In this document: in pieces, positions 20,953 to 28,531 of the stretch
Position numbering within the stretch: position 1 is the stretch's first letter
Layout of the letters: each line of letters starts with the position of its first letter
Virus record (IMG/VR): IMGVR_UViG_3300009098_000018
Span: 1-34,976 of that record
Length of the DNA: 34,976 nucleotides
Source of the DNA: a virus
Reading direction: 5' to 3' (one strand)
Made by a program: the position numbers and the translations under genes
Notes under the pieces: generated by a model
Databases searched by the model: none
What the model was told of the DNA's origin: nothing
The model's input: only the letters and a program-made list of their open reading frames with translations

Positions 20953-21158
20953 AGAAGGCCGCGCGTCACTTTCGGTGGCACTGGCGCTGCGATCGCTGCG
21001 GGAAAGGCGGTTCCGTCCTATTGCCCGTGCACATCGACGGGTGGAGCGGGGCGATGGCGGTGCTGGAGGCGCATCGGGGACGAGCGCCGCGCTGTCGAGG
21101 CGACGTGCGGACGGTCCGAGTCAGTCAGGTGCCGATTCGGCGAAAGGCTGTGGGGTAG
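20949..21158 (+). CDS. Small zinc-finger-like protein
   Basis: A 69-aa protein from GTG (VKKAARHFRWHWRCDRCGKG, 'VLEAHRGRAPRCRGDVRTVRV'). C-x2-C plus a His-x10-Cys later could hold a zinc. The start is fixed by a GTGA overlap with the double-HTH gene. It is the last gene of the plus-strand early region and its stop lies in the hairpin at 21153. Confidence 0.5.
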   Translation: MKKAARHFRWHWRCDRCGKGGSVLLPVHIDGWSGAMAVLEAHRGRAPRCRGDVRTVRVSQVPIRRKAVG

Positions 21159-21171
21159 GTGTGACCTACCC
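21153..21171. terminator. Bidirectional terminator-type hairpin
   Basis: GGGTAGG pairs perfectly with CCTACCC around TGTGA. It lies between two convergent genes (stops at 21158 and 21174) and includes the stop codon of the plus gene. No long T-run flanks it. Confidence 0.45.
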
Positions 21172-21173
21172 TG

Positions 21174-21563
21174 TCACGGCCGTTTGACGCGCGCGCCTTT
21201 CGACGGCTTCACACTCGCCCACAGGGCCGGATCGCCGGTCTCCGTACTCGCCGCGATCGCTGCATCCACGACGTCCCGCGTGAGGCCGGCCGCCACGAGT
21301 TGCGCGATGAGCGTCGCCTGATTGAGTCCCTCCGCGCCCTTCCGCCGATGGTGCTGGACGTCGTAGCCGTTGCAGGTGACCACGTCGCCTGAGGCCATCC
21401 CGGCCTTGATCAACAAGACATCGATCTGCTGCCGAATCGTCTTTTCGTCCTCGACGAGCGGCGCGACGGCCACGATCTTCGCCTCGAGCGTGCGTTGCTT
21501 GCGCACGAGCGGCGGCAAGTCGGCGAGCGCGGGGTAGGCGGTGTAGGTGCCGGTGTCGGCCAT
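21174..21563 (-). CDS. Phage protein of unknown function
   Basis: A 129-aa protein. A helical N terminus ('LVRKQRTLEAKIVAVAPLVEDEKTIRQQIDVLLIKAGMASGDV') precedes a compact part ('VVTCNGYDVQHHRRKGAEGL', 'ALWASVKPSKGARVK'). The 'V.CNGYDV.H..R.G......L...L..AG' pattern is common in small phage proteins. It is the last gene of a minus-strand operon and is coupled by ATGA to the excisionase-like gene. Confidence 0.6.
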   Translation of the reverse strand: MADTGTYTAYPALADLPPLVRKQRTLEAKIVAVAPLVEDEKTIRQQIDVLLIKAGMASGDVVTCNGYDVQHHRRKGAEGLNQATLIAQLVAAGLTRDVVDAAIAASTETGDPALWASVKPSKGARVKRP

Positions 21564-21742
21564 CAGGCTTGGTCTTTCTCACGCCACAGCGTGTCGGTGA
21601 AGATGCGGATCGATCCGCCCGCCGTGCGTTTGAATTCGAGTTTTCCGCTGTCCAACCAGTTGTAAATCGTGCGTCGACTCACATCGACGAGCGCGGCCGC
21701 TTTCGTGATCGAGAGCGAGGGGCGATCGGGGTCAGGGACCAT
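21563..21742 (-). CDS. Excisionase-type HTH protein
   Basis: A 59-aa protein: 'SLSITKAAALVDVSRRTIYNWLDSGKLEFKRTAGGSIRIFTDTLW'. This is the classic HTH_17/excisionase fold: helix AAALVDVS, recognition helix RRTIYNWLDSGKL, wing RTAGGSIRIF. It overlaps its neighbours on both sides (TGATG upstream, ATGA downstream). It could be the true excision factor or a regulator of the minus operon. Confidence 0.7.
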   Translation of the reverse strand: MVPDPDRPSLSITKAAALVDVSRRTIYNWLDSGKLEFKRTAGGSIRIFTDTLWREKDQA

Positions 21743-21963
21743 CAGGCGTGCCCGTCACAGAGATCGCAGCCGGGATGCAGCAGACACGGGCGGCACGTCG
21801 GCGCCGCCGCACGCGAGCTCGAGGCCGGACGCGGTAGTTCCTGCCGATCGGGGAGTCGCTCCCCAGGCACGCGCGAAGAATCGCTTTGATCGTTCATCCG
21901 TCGGGCTTTCGCCGTCCGTTGCACCACGAGCGCGGGGGTGTGCCGATGCCCGAGCCGTCTCAT
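21742..21963 (-). CDS. Small Cys-rich protein
   Basis: A 73-aa protein (MRRLGHRHTPALVVQRTAKA ... 'TCRPCLLHPGCDLCDGHA'). The C terminus has two C-x2-C pairs and His, a compact zinc knuckle. ATG 21963 gives an ATGA overlap with the zinc-ribbon gene upstream; an inner ATG at 21897 is possible. The middle is Pro/Ser/Arg-rich and probably disordered. Confidence 0.5.
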   Translation of the reverse strand: MRRLGHRHTPALVVQRTAKARRMNDQSDSSRVPGERLPDRQELPRPASSSRAAAPTCRPCLLHPGCDLCDGHA

Positions 21964-22163
21964 GAGACCGAGACGCCAGGCGCCGGATCCACGTGCAAGG
22001 GAATTTGCCGCCCCGTCGCCTGTTCCGCCGTTTCGAAGACCTGGTGACACTTCACACAATGCCGCCAGCGCAGAAACCGCGTGCCTTCGGTATCGGGGCG
22101 GGAGTCCACGACGCGGGATTGCCAGCCGCCGCAGTGCGGGCACCGGAATTTGTCAGTGGTCAG
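21960..22163 (-). CDS. Second NrdR-like zinc ribbon (start uncertain)
   Basis: A frame of 67 aa from a possible CTG start at 22163 (LTTDKFRCPHCGGWQSRVVD ... 'GTRFLRWRHCVKCHQVFETAEQ'). C-x2-C pairs, the 'VVDSR' turn and 'RxRHC.KC...FET.E' match the NrdR zinc ribbon and the phage paralogue at 9085. No ATG, GTG or TTG is available at the right place; an AGAGG motif lies just upstream of the CTG. The coding character and the ATGA overlap at its end support a real gene. Region 22164-22311 has no gene; divergent promoters are likely there but weak. Confidence 0.5.
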   Translation of the reverse strand: MTTDKFRCPHCGGWQSRVVDSRPDTEGTRFLRWRHCVKCHQVFETAEQATGRQIPLHVDPAPGVSVS

Positions 22164-22311
22164 AACCGCCTCTGACCGCCCAGCGTACGCCGATTTCCCG
22201 CCCCCTCGCCCTAGATGTAGAACATTCGGCCCCGCGTTCAGGGCAAGCTGGACCCTCTCACCCCTCAGCCCTCGCTTCGCGCGGCGCCCTCAGTTGCTGG
22301 AGATTTGCGCC

Positions 22312-22497
22312 ATGCCCCACGACCAGTACGGCCACGAACTCCGCGTCGGCGAACGGGTGACCGTCGCCTGTCGCGTCAAAGCCATTCACTTGACCGAGGA
22401 GTACTGCAACCTCGATCTCGAAACGGAGGAGACGCTCTATCCCGCCGATCGCGTCACGACGTTGACCCTGAACAGTAAACAAGTGGTCCGGGCGTGA
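22312..22497 (+). CDS. Small beta-rich protein before the terminase
   Basis: A 61-aa protein (MPHDQYGHELRVGERVTVAC, 'VKAIHLTEEYCNLDLETEETLYPADRVTTLTLNSKQV'). It looks like a small SH3- or OB-like barrel. A GGAG site lies upstream. It starts the late plus-strand run and is coupled by GTGA to the next microprotein. The function is unknown. Confidence 0.55.
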   Translation: MPHDQYGHELRVGERVTVACRVKAIHLTEEYCNLDLETEETLYPADRVTTLTLNSKQVVRA

Positions 22498-22601
22498 GGC
22501 GCGCCCCGCGGCGGCTCCTCGTCGACGGCATCGAGATCCCCGCCGACGAGCTCGAGCTCTGGGCGTGTGTCTGGACCTGGTGCTGCCGCCGGCGCCGATG
22601 A
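22494..22601 (+). CDS. 35-residue microprotein between barrel gene and terminase
   Basis: From GTG: VRRAPRRLLVDGIEIPADEL, then ELWACVWTWCCRRRR. It overlaps its neighbours on both ends (GTGA and ATGA), which is strong evidence for translation. The sequence has a basic start, an acidic middle and a Trp/Cys end with C-x5-CC. It may mainly pass ribosomes to the small terminase gene. Confidence 0.5.
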   Translation: MRRAPRRLLVDGIEIPADELELWACVWTWCCRRRR

Positions 22602-23158
22602 AGAAACGCACACGCCGCCGACCCACGCACGCCCTGAACCCCAGGCACGCGCGCTTCGTCGCCGAATACCTGGTCGACCTAAACGCCACGCAGGCCGCGA
22701 TCCGGGCCGGCTACAGTCGGAAGACCGCCAACGAGCAGGGCGCGCGGCTGTTAGCGAATGTTAGTGTCGCGGCCGCGATCGCGGCCGGCACGGCGCGGCA
22801 CCTCGACCGCGCGGAGCTCTCCGCCGTGCGCGTGCTCGAGGAACTGCGGCGCCTGGCGTTCTCGAACGTCCACGACCTCTTCGATGCCGACGGCAACCTG
22901 CGACCGATCCACCGCCTCACGCGCGAGGAGGCCGCGTCGATCGCGAGCCTCGAGGTGGTGATCAAGAACGTCGCGGCGGGCGACGGCCACACCGACACGA
23001 TCCACAAGCTCAAGCTCTGGGACAAGGTCCGCACCCTCGAGACGCTCGCCAAGCATTTCAAGTTGCTCGTCGATCGGATCGAAGTCACGGGCATCGAGAC
23101 CTTCCTGGCCCGGGTGGCGGCGGCGCGCAAACGCGTGGCCCCGAAGGAGAACCCGTGA
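22598..23158 (+). CDS. terS: Terminase small subunit
   Basis: A 186-aa protein. 'LNPRHARFVAEYLVDLNATQAAIRAGYSRKTANEQGARLLANVSVAAAIA' is the Terminase_2 HTH signature. The rest ('AVRVLEELRRLAFSNVHDLFDADGNLRPI', 'KLKLWDKVRTLETLAKHFKL') is the usual oligomerisation core. It should recognise the packaging site and hand DNA to the large subunit. It is coupled by ATGA upstream and GTGA downstream. Confidence 0.85.
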   Translation: MKKRTRRRPTHALNPRHARFVAEYLVDLNATQAAIRAGYSRKTANEQGARLLANVSVAAAIAAGTARHLDRAELSAVRVLEELRRLAFSNVHDLFDADGNLRPIHRLTREEAASIASLEVVIKNVAAGDGHTDTIHKLKLWDKVRTLETLAKHFKLLVDRIEVTGIETFLARVAAARKRVAPKENP

Positions 23159-23370
23159 CGCTCCCGGAGGCGATGGCGGCGCTCGCGAAGGCCGAACACG
23201 ACCGCGACCACGTCAGAGCCGCGCTCGAGACCATCCTCGATCTCTGCGAGCGCCGGGTGGCGCAACTCGAAGACGAACGCGATCGCCTCCGCGCGCGGGG
23301 GCTGAGGAATCCGTGGCACCCGTGGTTTGCGGGCGCGCTGCGGCGCCTCAGTGACACGGACGGCCGCTGA
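23155..23370 (+). CDS. Small coiled-coil protein between terminase subunits
   Basis: A 71-aa protein (MTLPEAMAALAKAEHDRDHV, 'RAALETILDLCERRVAQLEDERDRLRARGL'). It is a heptad-rich helix with a Trp-containing tail. The GTG start overlaps the small terminase stop, and it ends one base before the large subunit ATG. It may be a terminase accessory; inferred from position only. Confidence 0.55.
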   Translation: MTLPEAMAALAKAEHDRDHVRAALETILDLCERRVAQLEDERDRLRARGLRNPWHPWFAGALRRLSDTDGR

Positions 23371-24933
23371 ATGGCGACGATGCGCCGTCGCTCGCGGCAG
23401 GGCGCGGTCCTCGCGACGGTCGGGCCCGGCGCGCTCGTCACGCCGTCGCCCGAGGCGTCCGATCCGCACGCCGACCTCTACGAGCTCGTCGCCTCGTGCT
23501 ACCACGATCCGCTGCGCTTCGTCCGTCTGGCGTATCCGTGGAGCGAGCCCGGCCCCCTCGAAGACGAAACCGGCCCCGACGCCAATCAAATCGAATTCCT
23601 CACCGAGCTCGGGCACCAGGTCACCGACCGCGGGTTCGACGGCAACACGACCGTGATGCCCGTCCAGATGAACGAGACGAGCGGCCACGGCACCGGCAAG
23701 AGCGCGATGGGCGCGTGGATCGCCGACTGGATCCTGTCGACCCGGCCCTACTCGATCGGCACGGTGACCGCCGGCACGGCGACGCAGCTCGAGGAGCGCA
23801 CCTGGGCGGCGATCCGCTGGTGGACGCAGTTGTGTCTGACGGCCGACTGGTTCGACATTCAGGCGCGGGGGATCTATCACCGCGATCCACGCTACGCCGA
23901 CGTCTGGAAAGTCGTCGCGCAAACCTGCAAACAAGAGAACGCGCAGAGCTTCGCCGGCCAGCACGCGAAACGCTCGACCTCCTGGTATCTCTTCGATGAA
24001 GCCAGCCAGGTGCCCGACAAGATCTGGGAGACGGCCGCCGGCGGGCTCACGGACGGCGAACCGATGTTCTTCGCGTGGGGCCAGCCGGTGCGGAACACGG
24101 GCCAGTTCTATCGCGTGTGCTTCGGCGACCTGGCCGCGCGGTGGAACCATCGCCGCGTCGATTCGCGGACGTCGCGCTTCACCAACAAAGCCCTGATCGC
24201 GCAGTGGATCACCGACTACGGGCTCGAGAGCGATTACGTCCGCGTCCGCGTGCTCGGCCTCCCGCCCAGCGCGTCGGAGCTGCAATACATCGACAAGGGC
24301 CGCGTCGACCTGGCACGCAAGCGGACGCTCGAGGCGCTGCCTGATGACCCCCTGATCTGCGGCTTCGACGTCTCGGGCGGTGGCAAGGCGTGGAACGTCC
24401 TGCGCTTCCGGCGCGGGCTCAGCGGGCGCGTCCTGCCGGCGATTCGGATCCCGGGGGAACACGATCCGGACCGCTCGCAGCGCATCGGCCTCTGCGCGGA
24501 GCTGCTGCGCGATCAACGGCCCGATCATCGGATCGCGGCGATGTTCGTCGATGCGGCGTTCGGGGCGCCGATCGTCGTGCGGCTGCAGGCGCTCGGGTTC
24601 ACCAACGTCTACGAAATCAATTTCGGCGGCGCGTCGCCCGACGTCCACCGGAAGAACATGCGGGCGCACATGTACGCCAAAGGCAAGGAGTGGCTGCTCC
24701 TCGGCGCGCTGCCCGACGACGACCTCCTCTGCGATCAGCTCTGCCTGGCGGGCTACCACCTCGACACGGCGGGGAAGCTCGTCATCGAGAGCAAAGCGGA
24801 CATTCAAGCGCGAGGCGAGGCGAGCCCCGACGATTCCGATGCGTTCTTGTTGACGTTTGCGCAAGTGGTGGCCGTGCCGGAATCGGGGCCGCCGACGTCG
24901 GCGTCGCCGCGGCCGAAAACGAAGTGGGGGTAG
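23371..24933 (+). CDS. terL: Terminase large subunit (packaging ATPase/nuclease)
   Basis: A 520-aa protein. Walker A is GHGTGKS with K110; 'TVTAGTATQLEERTWAAIRWW' follows; Walker B is WYLFDEAS (D209-E210). The C-terminal nuclease shows the RNase H-like acidic residues D333 (GFDVSGG), D394 (MFVDAAFG) and D488/D490 (PDDSDAFLL). The length and motif spacing are normal. It is the motor that pumps DNA into the procapsid through the portal and cuts concatemers. Confidence 0.92.
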   Translation: MATMRRRSRQGAVLATVGPGALVTPSPEASDPHADLYELVASCYHDPLRFVRLAYPWSEPGPLEDETGPDANQIEFLTELGHQVTDRGFDGNTTVMPVQMNETSGHGTGKSAMGAWIADWILSTRPYSIGTVTAGTATQLEERTWAAIRWWTQLCLTADWFDIQARGIYHRDPRYADVWKVVAQTCKQENAQSFAGQHAKRSTSWYLFDEASQVPDKIWETAAGGLTDGEPMFFAWGQPVRNTGQFYRVCFGDLAARWNHRRVDSRTSRFTNKALIAQWITDYGLESDYVRVRVLGLPPSASELQYIDKGRVDLARKRTLEALPDDPLICGFDVSGGGKAWNVLRFRRGLSGRVLPAIRIPGEHDPDRSQRIGLCAELLRDQRPDHRIAAMFVDAAFGAPIVVRLQALGFTNVYEINFGGASPDVHRKNMRAHMYAKGKEWLLLGALPDDDLLCDQLCLAGYHLDTAGKLVIESKADIQARGEASPDDSDAFLLTFAQVVAVPESGPPTSASPRPKTKWG

Positions 24934-24935
24934 CG

Positions 24936-25085
24936 ATGGCGAACCACTTGATGTCGTGGGACTGGTTGTGGAAATCCATCGTCAAGGACGCGAGGACCAT
25001 TCAACGGCGAAATCGACGGATCGAACGGGAGCGGGCCGCGTCGAAGGCCACGCGGAAATCGAAACAGAAGCCGGCGAGGGACTGA
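24936..25085 (+). CDS. 49-residue basic protein
   Basis: MANHLMSWDWLWKSIVKDAR followed by a Lys/Arg-rich helix ('TIQRRNRRIERERAASKATRKSKQKPARD'). An amphipathic Trp-rich start plus a very basic tail suggests nucleic-acid or membrane contact. It lies two bases after the terminase stop. No family is recognised. Confidence 0.5.
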   Translation: MANHLMSWDWLWKSIVKDARTIQRRNRRIERERAASKATRKSKQKPARD

Positions 25086-25086
25086 G

Positions 25087-25509
25087 ATGCCGTCAGGCGT
25101 CTATCGCCGCTCGGCGTTTCATCGGCGCCGCGTCTCGGAGGGCGTGCGCGCGGCGCTCCGGGCCCGGGGACGGCGTCCGCGCATCTTGCGGGCACCTAAA
25201 GCGCCTGCTCATACTTTCCTCGTGATCGATCCCGACAGTCTCGCCGCCTGGCTGCGTGCGCACCCGCAGGCGTGGCACGGCTGGCCGGCGCGAATCCTCT
25301 TCATCGGCCGCGATGACAACGACGGGCCCCGATTGCGGGCACTCGTCGCGCAGATGCCGGACGCGCGGCTGCCGCAGTGGTTCGGGCCGCGCGTGGTGTG
25401 GGAGCCGCGGAAACTCTTTTCGCATCTGAGCGTCGAGATCGCCGATCTGCGGATCGCGCACCGCCGCCACTACACCGCGCAGATCGCGGCGCTCGAGGCG
25501 ACGGCCTGA
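25087..25509 (+). CDS. Protein with NUMOD3-like N terminus
   Basis: A 140-aa protein. 'MPSGVYRRSAFHRRRVSEGV' followed by RAALRARGRRP resembles the short DNA-binding motifs found on homing-type nucleases. The rest ('FLVIDPDSLAAWLRAHPQAW', 'ILFIGRDDNDGPRLRALVAQMP') is alpha/beta with no nuclease residues that I can identify. Stop and next start overlap as TGATG. Function is unknown. Confidence 0.5.
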   Translation: MPSGVYRRSAFHRRRVSEGVRAALRARGRRPRILRAPKAPAHTFLVIDPDSLAAWLRAHPQAWHGWPARILFIGRDDNDGPRLRALVAQMPDARLPQWFGPRVVWEPRKLFSHLSVEIADLRIAHRRHYTAQIAALEATA

Positions 25510-25664
25510 TGGCGAAGCGCCCCCTCCCGCCGGCGTTGAAGGCGCGCGCGGAGGCCGTGAAGCGCGCCCATGCACAGTTGTCGACGGAGCCCGGCTTTCG
25601 CGCGCTGCCCGGGCACGAACAGATCCGACGGACGCAAGCACAGGTGAAGAAACATGGCGCCTGA
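25509..25664 (+). CDS. 51-residue basic helical protein
   Basis: MAKRPLPPALKARAEAVKRA, then 'HAQLSTEPGFRALPGHEQIRRTQAQVKKHG'. It is a simple helical, basic small protein that overlaps the next gene by eleven bases. Its TGATG coupling to the previous gene fixes the start. No family is recognised. Confidence 0.5.
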   Translation: MAKRPLPPALKARAEAVKRAHAQLSTEPGFRALPGHEQIRRTQAQVKKHGA

Positions 25665-25929
25665 GGCCGTCCCGGTCGGCTTCCGGCGGGCCGAGAGTGG
25701 CCTGATCCTGCCCGAGCCGCTCTCGAGAGCGCGCGAAGTCTGGACCAAAAGCGAATGGCAGCTCCTGGAGCGGACGACGAAGCTGCTCGCCTCGCGCGGC
25801 GTGCTCGTCTATCTCCGCTGTGCGCGGAAAGCCTGCCAGGCCGCACCCCTGCAGCGGCTGCGACGCGTCGACGGCGGGATCACGCTCCAGTGCGAACACC
25901 TCGATCGCGAATTCCAGGGGCATCTGTGA
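25654..25929 (+). CDS. Small protein with possible zinc site
   Basis: A 91-aa protein. 'ESGLILPEPLSRAREVWTKSEWQLLERTTKLLASRG' is helical; the end 'VYLRCARKACQAAPLQRLRRVDGGITLQCEHLDREF' has C-x4-C and C-x-H and could be a zinc ribbon. It is coupled by GTGA to the next gene. The function is unknown. Confidence 0.5.
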   Translation: MAPEAVPVGFRRAESGLILPEPLSRAREVWTKSEWQLLERTTKLLASRGVLVYLRCARKACQAAPLQRLRRVDGGITLQCEHLDREFQGHL

Positions 25930-26114
25930 CCCGCCACACCAACACGTTCAGCGTCGACCGGTGCATCGCCTGTGAACATCCGATCTCCGCGCGATCGCTC
26001 ATCGCGCGCGAGGAGGCGGTCGCGGCGCATGTGGCGTATGTGAATACGCACCTCGACCGGGCGACGGATCCCCATTTTGCTCCCGGCCGGCTCGATCTCC
26101 TGGTGGAGCGATGA
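25926..26114 (+). CDS. 62-residue protein with C-x2-C pair
   Basis: From GTG: 'TRHTNTFSVDRCIACEHPIS', 'ARSLIAREEAVAAHVAYVNTHLDRATDPHF'. One C-x2-C followed by His residues. It overlaps the fibre gene by ATGA, so it may be co-translated with it. Function is unknown. Confidence 0.5.
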   Translation: MTRHTNTFSVDRCIACEHPISARSLIAREEAVAAHVAYVNTHLDRATDPHFAPGRLDLLVER

Positions 26115-28531
26115 GGCGCATCGTCCTCGTCCTCGTCGCGCTCCTCCTCCTCACACGGTCCGACGTCGCGCAAGAGCAGTTCAGCAATAACTGCAGTGTC
26201 GCGATCGCGAACGGCGGGTCGATGGGCGCCGGCGATACGTCCGTCACGGTCGCCTCGGGCACGTGCTTCCCGGCGTCCGGCAACTTCCGCGTCATTGTCG
26301 ACAACGAGATCATCCTGGTCGGGGCGCGCAGTGGGACGGTCCTCTCCGCGCTCAGCCGCGGCACCGAAGGCACGACCGCGGCCGTCCATGCGAACGGCGC
26401 GACGATCACGCATATCCTCACGGCCATCAGTCTGCGCACGCTGGAGCCCTACAGCGTCGTCAACGGCCGGCTGACGACCGAGAGCGGCGTTCCGGTCAGC
26501 CCGACCGACCGTGCGGCGCAATCGACGATCTACTGGACCCCGTTCAACGGGTCGCAGATCGGCCTCTATGACGGCGCGGTGTGGGTCCTCTACCAGTGCG
26601 CCGAAAAGACGCTGGCGCTCAGCGCCCTGACGACGGCGAAGAACTACGACGTCTTCGTGTACGCCTCGGGCCTGACGTGCGTGATGGAACTCTCCGCCGC
26701 CTGGACCTCCGACACGACCCGCACGGACGCGATCGCCCAGCAGGACGGCGTCGACGTCAAGAGCAGTGACCATACGCGGCGCCTGGTCGGCACGATCCGC
26801 GCCTCGAGTAGCTCCACGACAGAGGATTCGGTCGCGCAGCGCTACGTCACCAACCGCTACAACGACGTCGCGCGGGCGCTCGTGGCGCCGGTGCCGTCGT
26901 ATCTGCTGACCGGCGGGCAAGTGGTCTGGATCTCGGCCTACACGTTCCGCGTGTCGGCGGCGGTCTATGTCATTCAAGGCGTGCAGTACGCGAGCCCCGA
27001 GACGGCCGTCACGCTCGCCGCGGCGCATGCGACGCTCGATCGGATCGACGTCATTGCGCTCACGACGTCGAACACCGTGGCGGTGATCCAGGGCACGCCC
27101 GCGGCCCAACCCTCCGAACCCGATGTCAACCCGGCCACGCAGCTGCGCCTCTCGTTCGTGCTCGTGACGGCGGCGACGAGTGCGCCCGTCGGGGCCGTGT
27201 CGACGCTCGTCTACGCCGAGAACGTCGGATCCCCGACGGAGTGGAACTGGACGGCGAGCGGCGCCTCGATCAGTGTCAATTCAACCAACGTGCCGCGGGC
27301 CGGCACGAAAGATATCGAAGGCACGACCGTCGTCGACACGGTATACGCCCAGGGGCAGATCGGCGCGGGCACGTACGATCCGAACCTCCAGAACTTCCTC
27401 GTCTTCTACCTGCGGAGTAAGGCGACGTGGACCGCGGGCCGCGGACTGCAGGTCTCGCTCAGGACCGCGAACGTCCTGCAGGGCGTGGCGGTGACCATCA
27501 CGCCGGTGAGTGTCTTCGGGTTCGACTCGTCGATCACGACCACCTACCAGCAGGTGGCCATTCCGATCACCACGTTTGCCGTCCCGACGGGCAGCACGAT
27601 CACCCAGGTCCGGATCGCGGACTTCGGCGGCGCGATCGGCTTCTACGTCGACGATGTGAGCTTCCAGACGGGCGTCGTGTCCCCGTCCGGCGGCCTGACG
27701 CAGAAGCAAGCCGATGCGCGGTACGTGCAGGCGACGGCGACCCTGACGGCGAACCGGCTCATCATCGGCGCGGGGAACCTAGTCGTCTCGCCGCTCGGCT
27801 CGCTCGGCACGACGACGACGCTCTTGCACGGCAACGCGGCCGGGGCGCCGAGTTTCGCGACCGTCACGGAAGCGGATCACACCTTCGCGGACAACACGAC
27901 GGGGAACGTCTCGACGTCGGCGCATGGCTTCATGCCGAAAGCGACGGGCTCGACGAGCACGTTCTATCGGTCGGACGGCACGCAGGCGGCGCCGTCGGGG
28001 GGCGGCGGGCTCGTCCTCGTCGAATCGCACACCGCGAGCGCGTCGACGTCGCTCGATTTCACGACCTGCTTCACGAGCACCTACTCCGTGTATCAGATGG
28101 TGCTGGACGGCCTGACGCCGGGCACGAGCGCCCATGATCTCCTGCTCGAGATCTCCACCGATGGCGGCGCGTCGTGGATCACGACCGGCAACTACCAGTG
28201 GGCGCATATGAGCTCGATCTCGGATACCGCGAACGGCGCGAACAGCGCCGCCAACGACACCAAGATCAAGCTGACGACGGCCAATCGCGTGTACGCCACG
28301 AGCGGGGGGAACACGTCGGGCCATCTGCAGCTCTACAACATGCTCAGCGCGACGAAGGTCTTCAACATGGCCGGGCAGATCACGGGGAACCCGTTCAACA
28401 CGGCCGGCGTGATCATGGGGAGCATCGCGGGATCGTATTTTGTGGCGAACACCGCGAACGCCGTCCGCTTCATCATGGACGTCGGGACCATCGCCTCGGG
28501 CACCATTCGCTGCTACGGGGAAGCGCAGTAG
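26111..28531 (+). CDS. Large fibre-like protein with signal peptide
   Basis: An 806-aa protein. Residues 1-20 (MRRIVLVLVALLLLTRSDVA-Q) are a clear Sec signal. Residues 21-100 form a beta module with 'GDTSVTVASGTCFP...EIILVGARSG', also seen in the gene at 34118. Residues about 138-260 hold the same module as the fibre at 1847 ('IYWTPFNGSQIGLYDG', 'YDVFVYASG', 'AWTSDTTRTDAIAQQDGV', 'TEDSVAQRYVTNRYN'). Long beta repeats follow, then a C-terminal jelly-roll-like end ('SLDFTTCFTSTYSVYQMVLD', 'IASGTIRCYGEAQ') typical of receptor-binding tips. It lies between terminase and portal, an unusual site for a fibre. Confidence 0.75.
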   Translation: MRRIVLVLVALLLLTRSDVAQEQFSNNCSVAIANGGSMGAGDTSVTVASGTCFPASGNFRVIVDNEIILVGARSGTVLSALSRGTEGTTAAVHANGATITHILTAISLRTLEPYSVVNGRLTTESGVPVSPTDRAAQSTIYWTPFNGSQIGLYDGAVWVLYQCAEKTLALSALTTAKNYDVFVYASGLTCVMELSAAWTSDTTRTDAIAQQDGVDVKSSDHTRRLVGTIRASSSSTTEDSVAQRYVTNRYNDVARALVAPVPSYLLTGGQVVWISAYTFRVSAAVYVIQGVQYASPETAVTLAAAHATLDRIDVIALTTSNTVAVIQGTPAAQPSEPDVNPATQLRLSFVLVTAATSAPVGAVSTLVYAENVGSPTEWNWTASGASISVNSTNVPRAGTKDIEGTTVVDTVYAQGQIGAGTYDPNLQNFLVFYLRSKATWTAGRGLQVSLRTANVLQGVAVTITPVSVFGFDSSITTTYQQVAIPITTFAVPTGSTITQVRIADFGGAIGFYVDDVSFQTGVVSPSGGLTQKQADARYVQATATLTANRLIIGAGNLVVSPLGSLGTTTTLLHGNAAGAPSFATVTEADHTFADNTTGNVSTSAHGFMPKATGSTSTFYRSDGTQAAPSGGGGLVLVESHTASASTSLDFTTCFTSTYSVYQMVLDGLTPGTSAHDLLLEISTDGGASWITTGNYQWAHMSSISDTANGANSAANDTKIKLTTANRVYATSGGNTSGHLQLYNMLSATKVFNMAGQITGNPFNTAGVIMGSIAGSYFVANTANAVRFIMDVGTIASGTIRCYGEAQ

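Noticed and set aside
22711-24864. 717-codon minus-strand frame opposite the terminase genes
   Set aside because: Shadow frame; the opposite strand encodes clear terminase small and large subunits.
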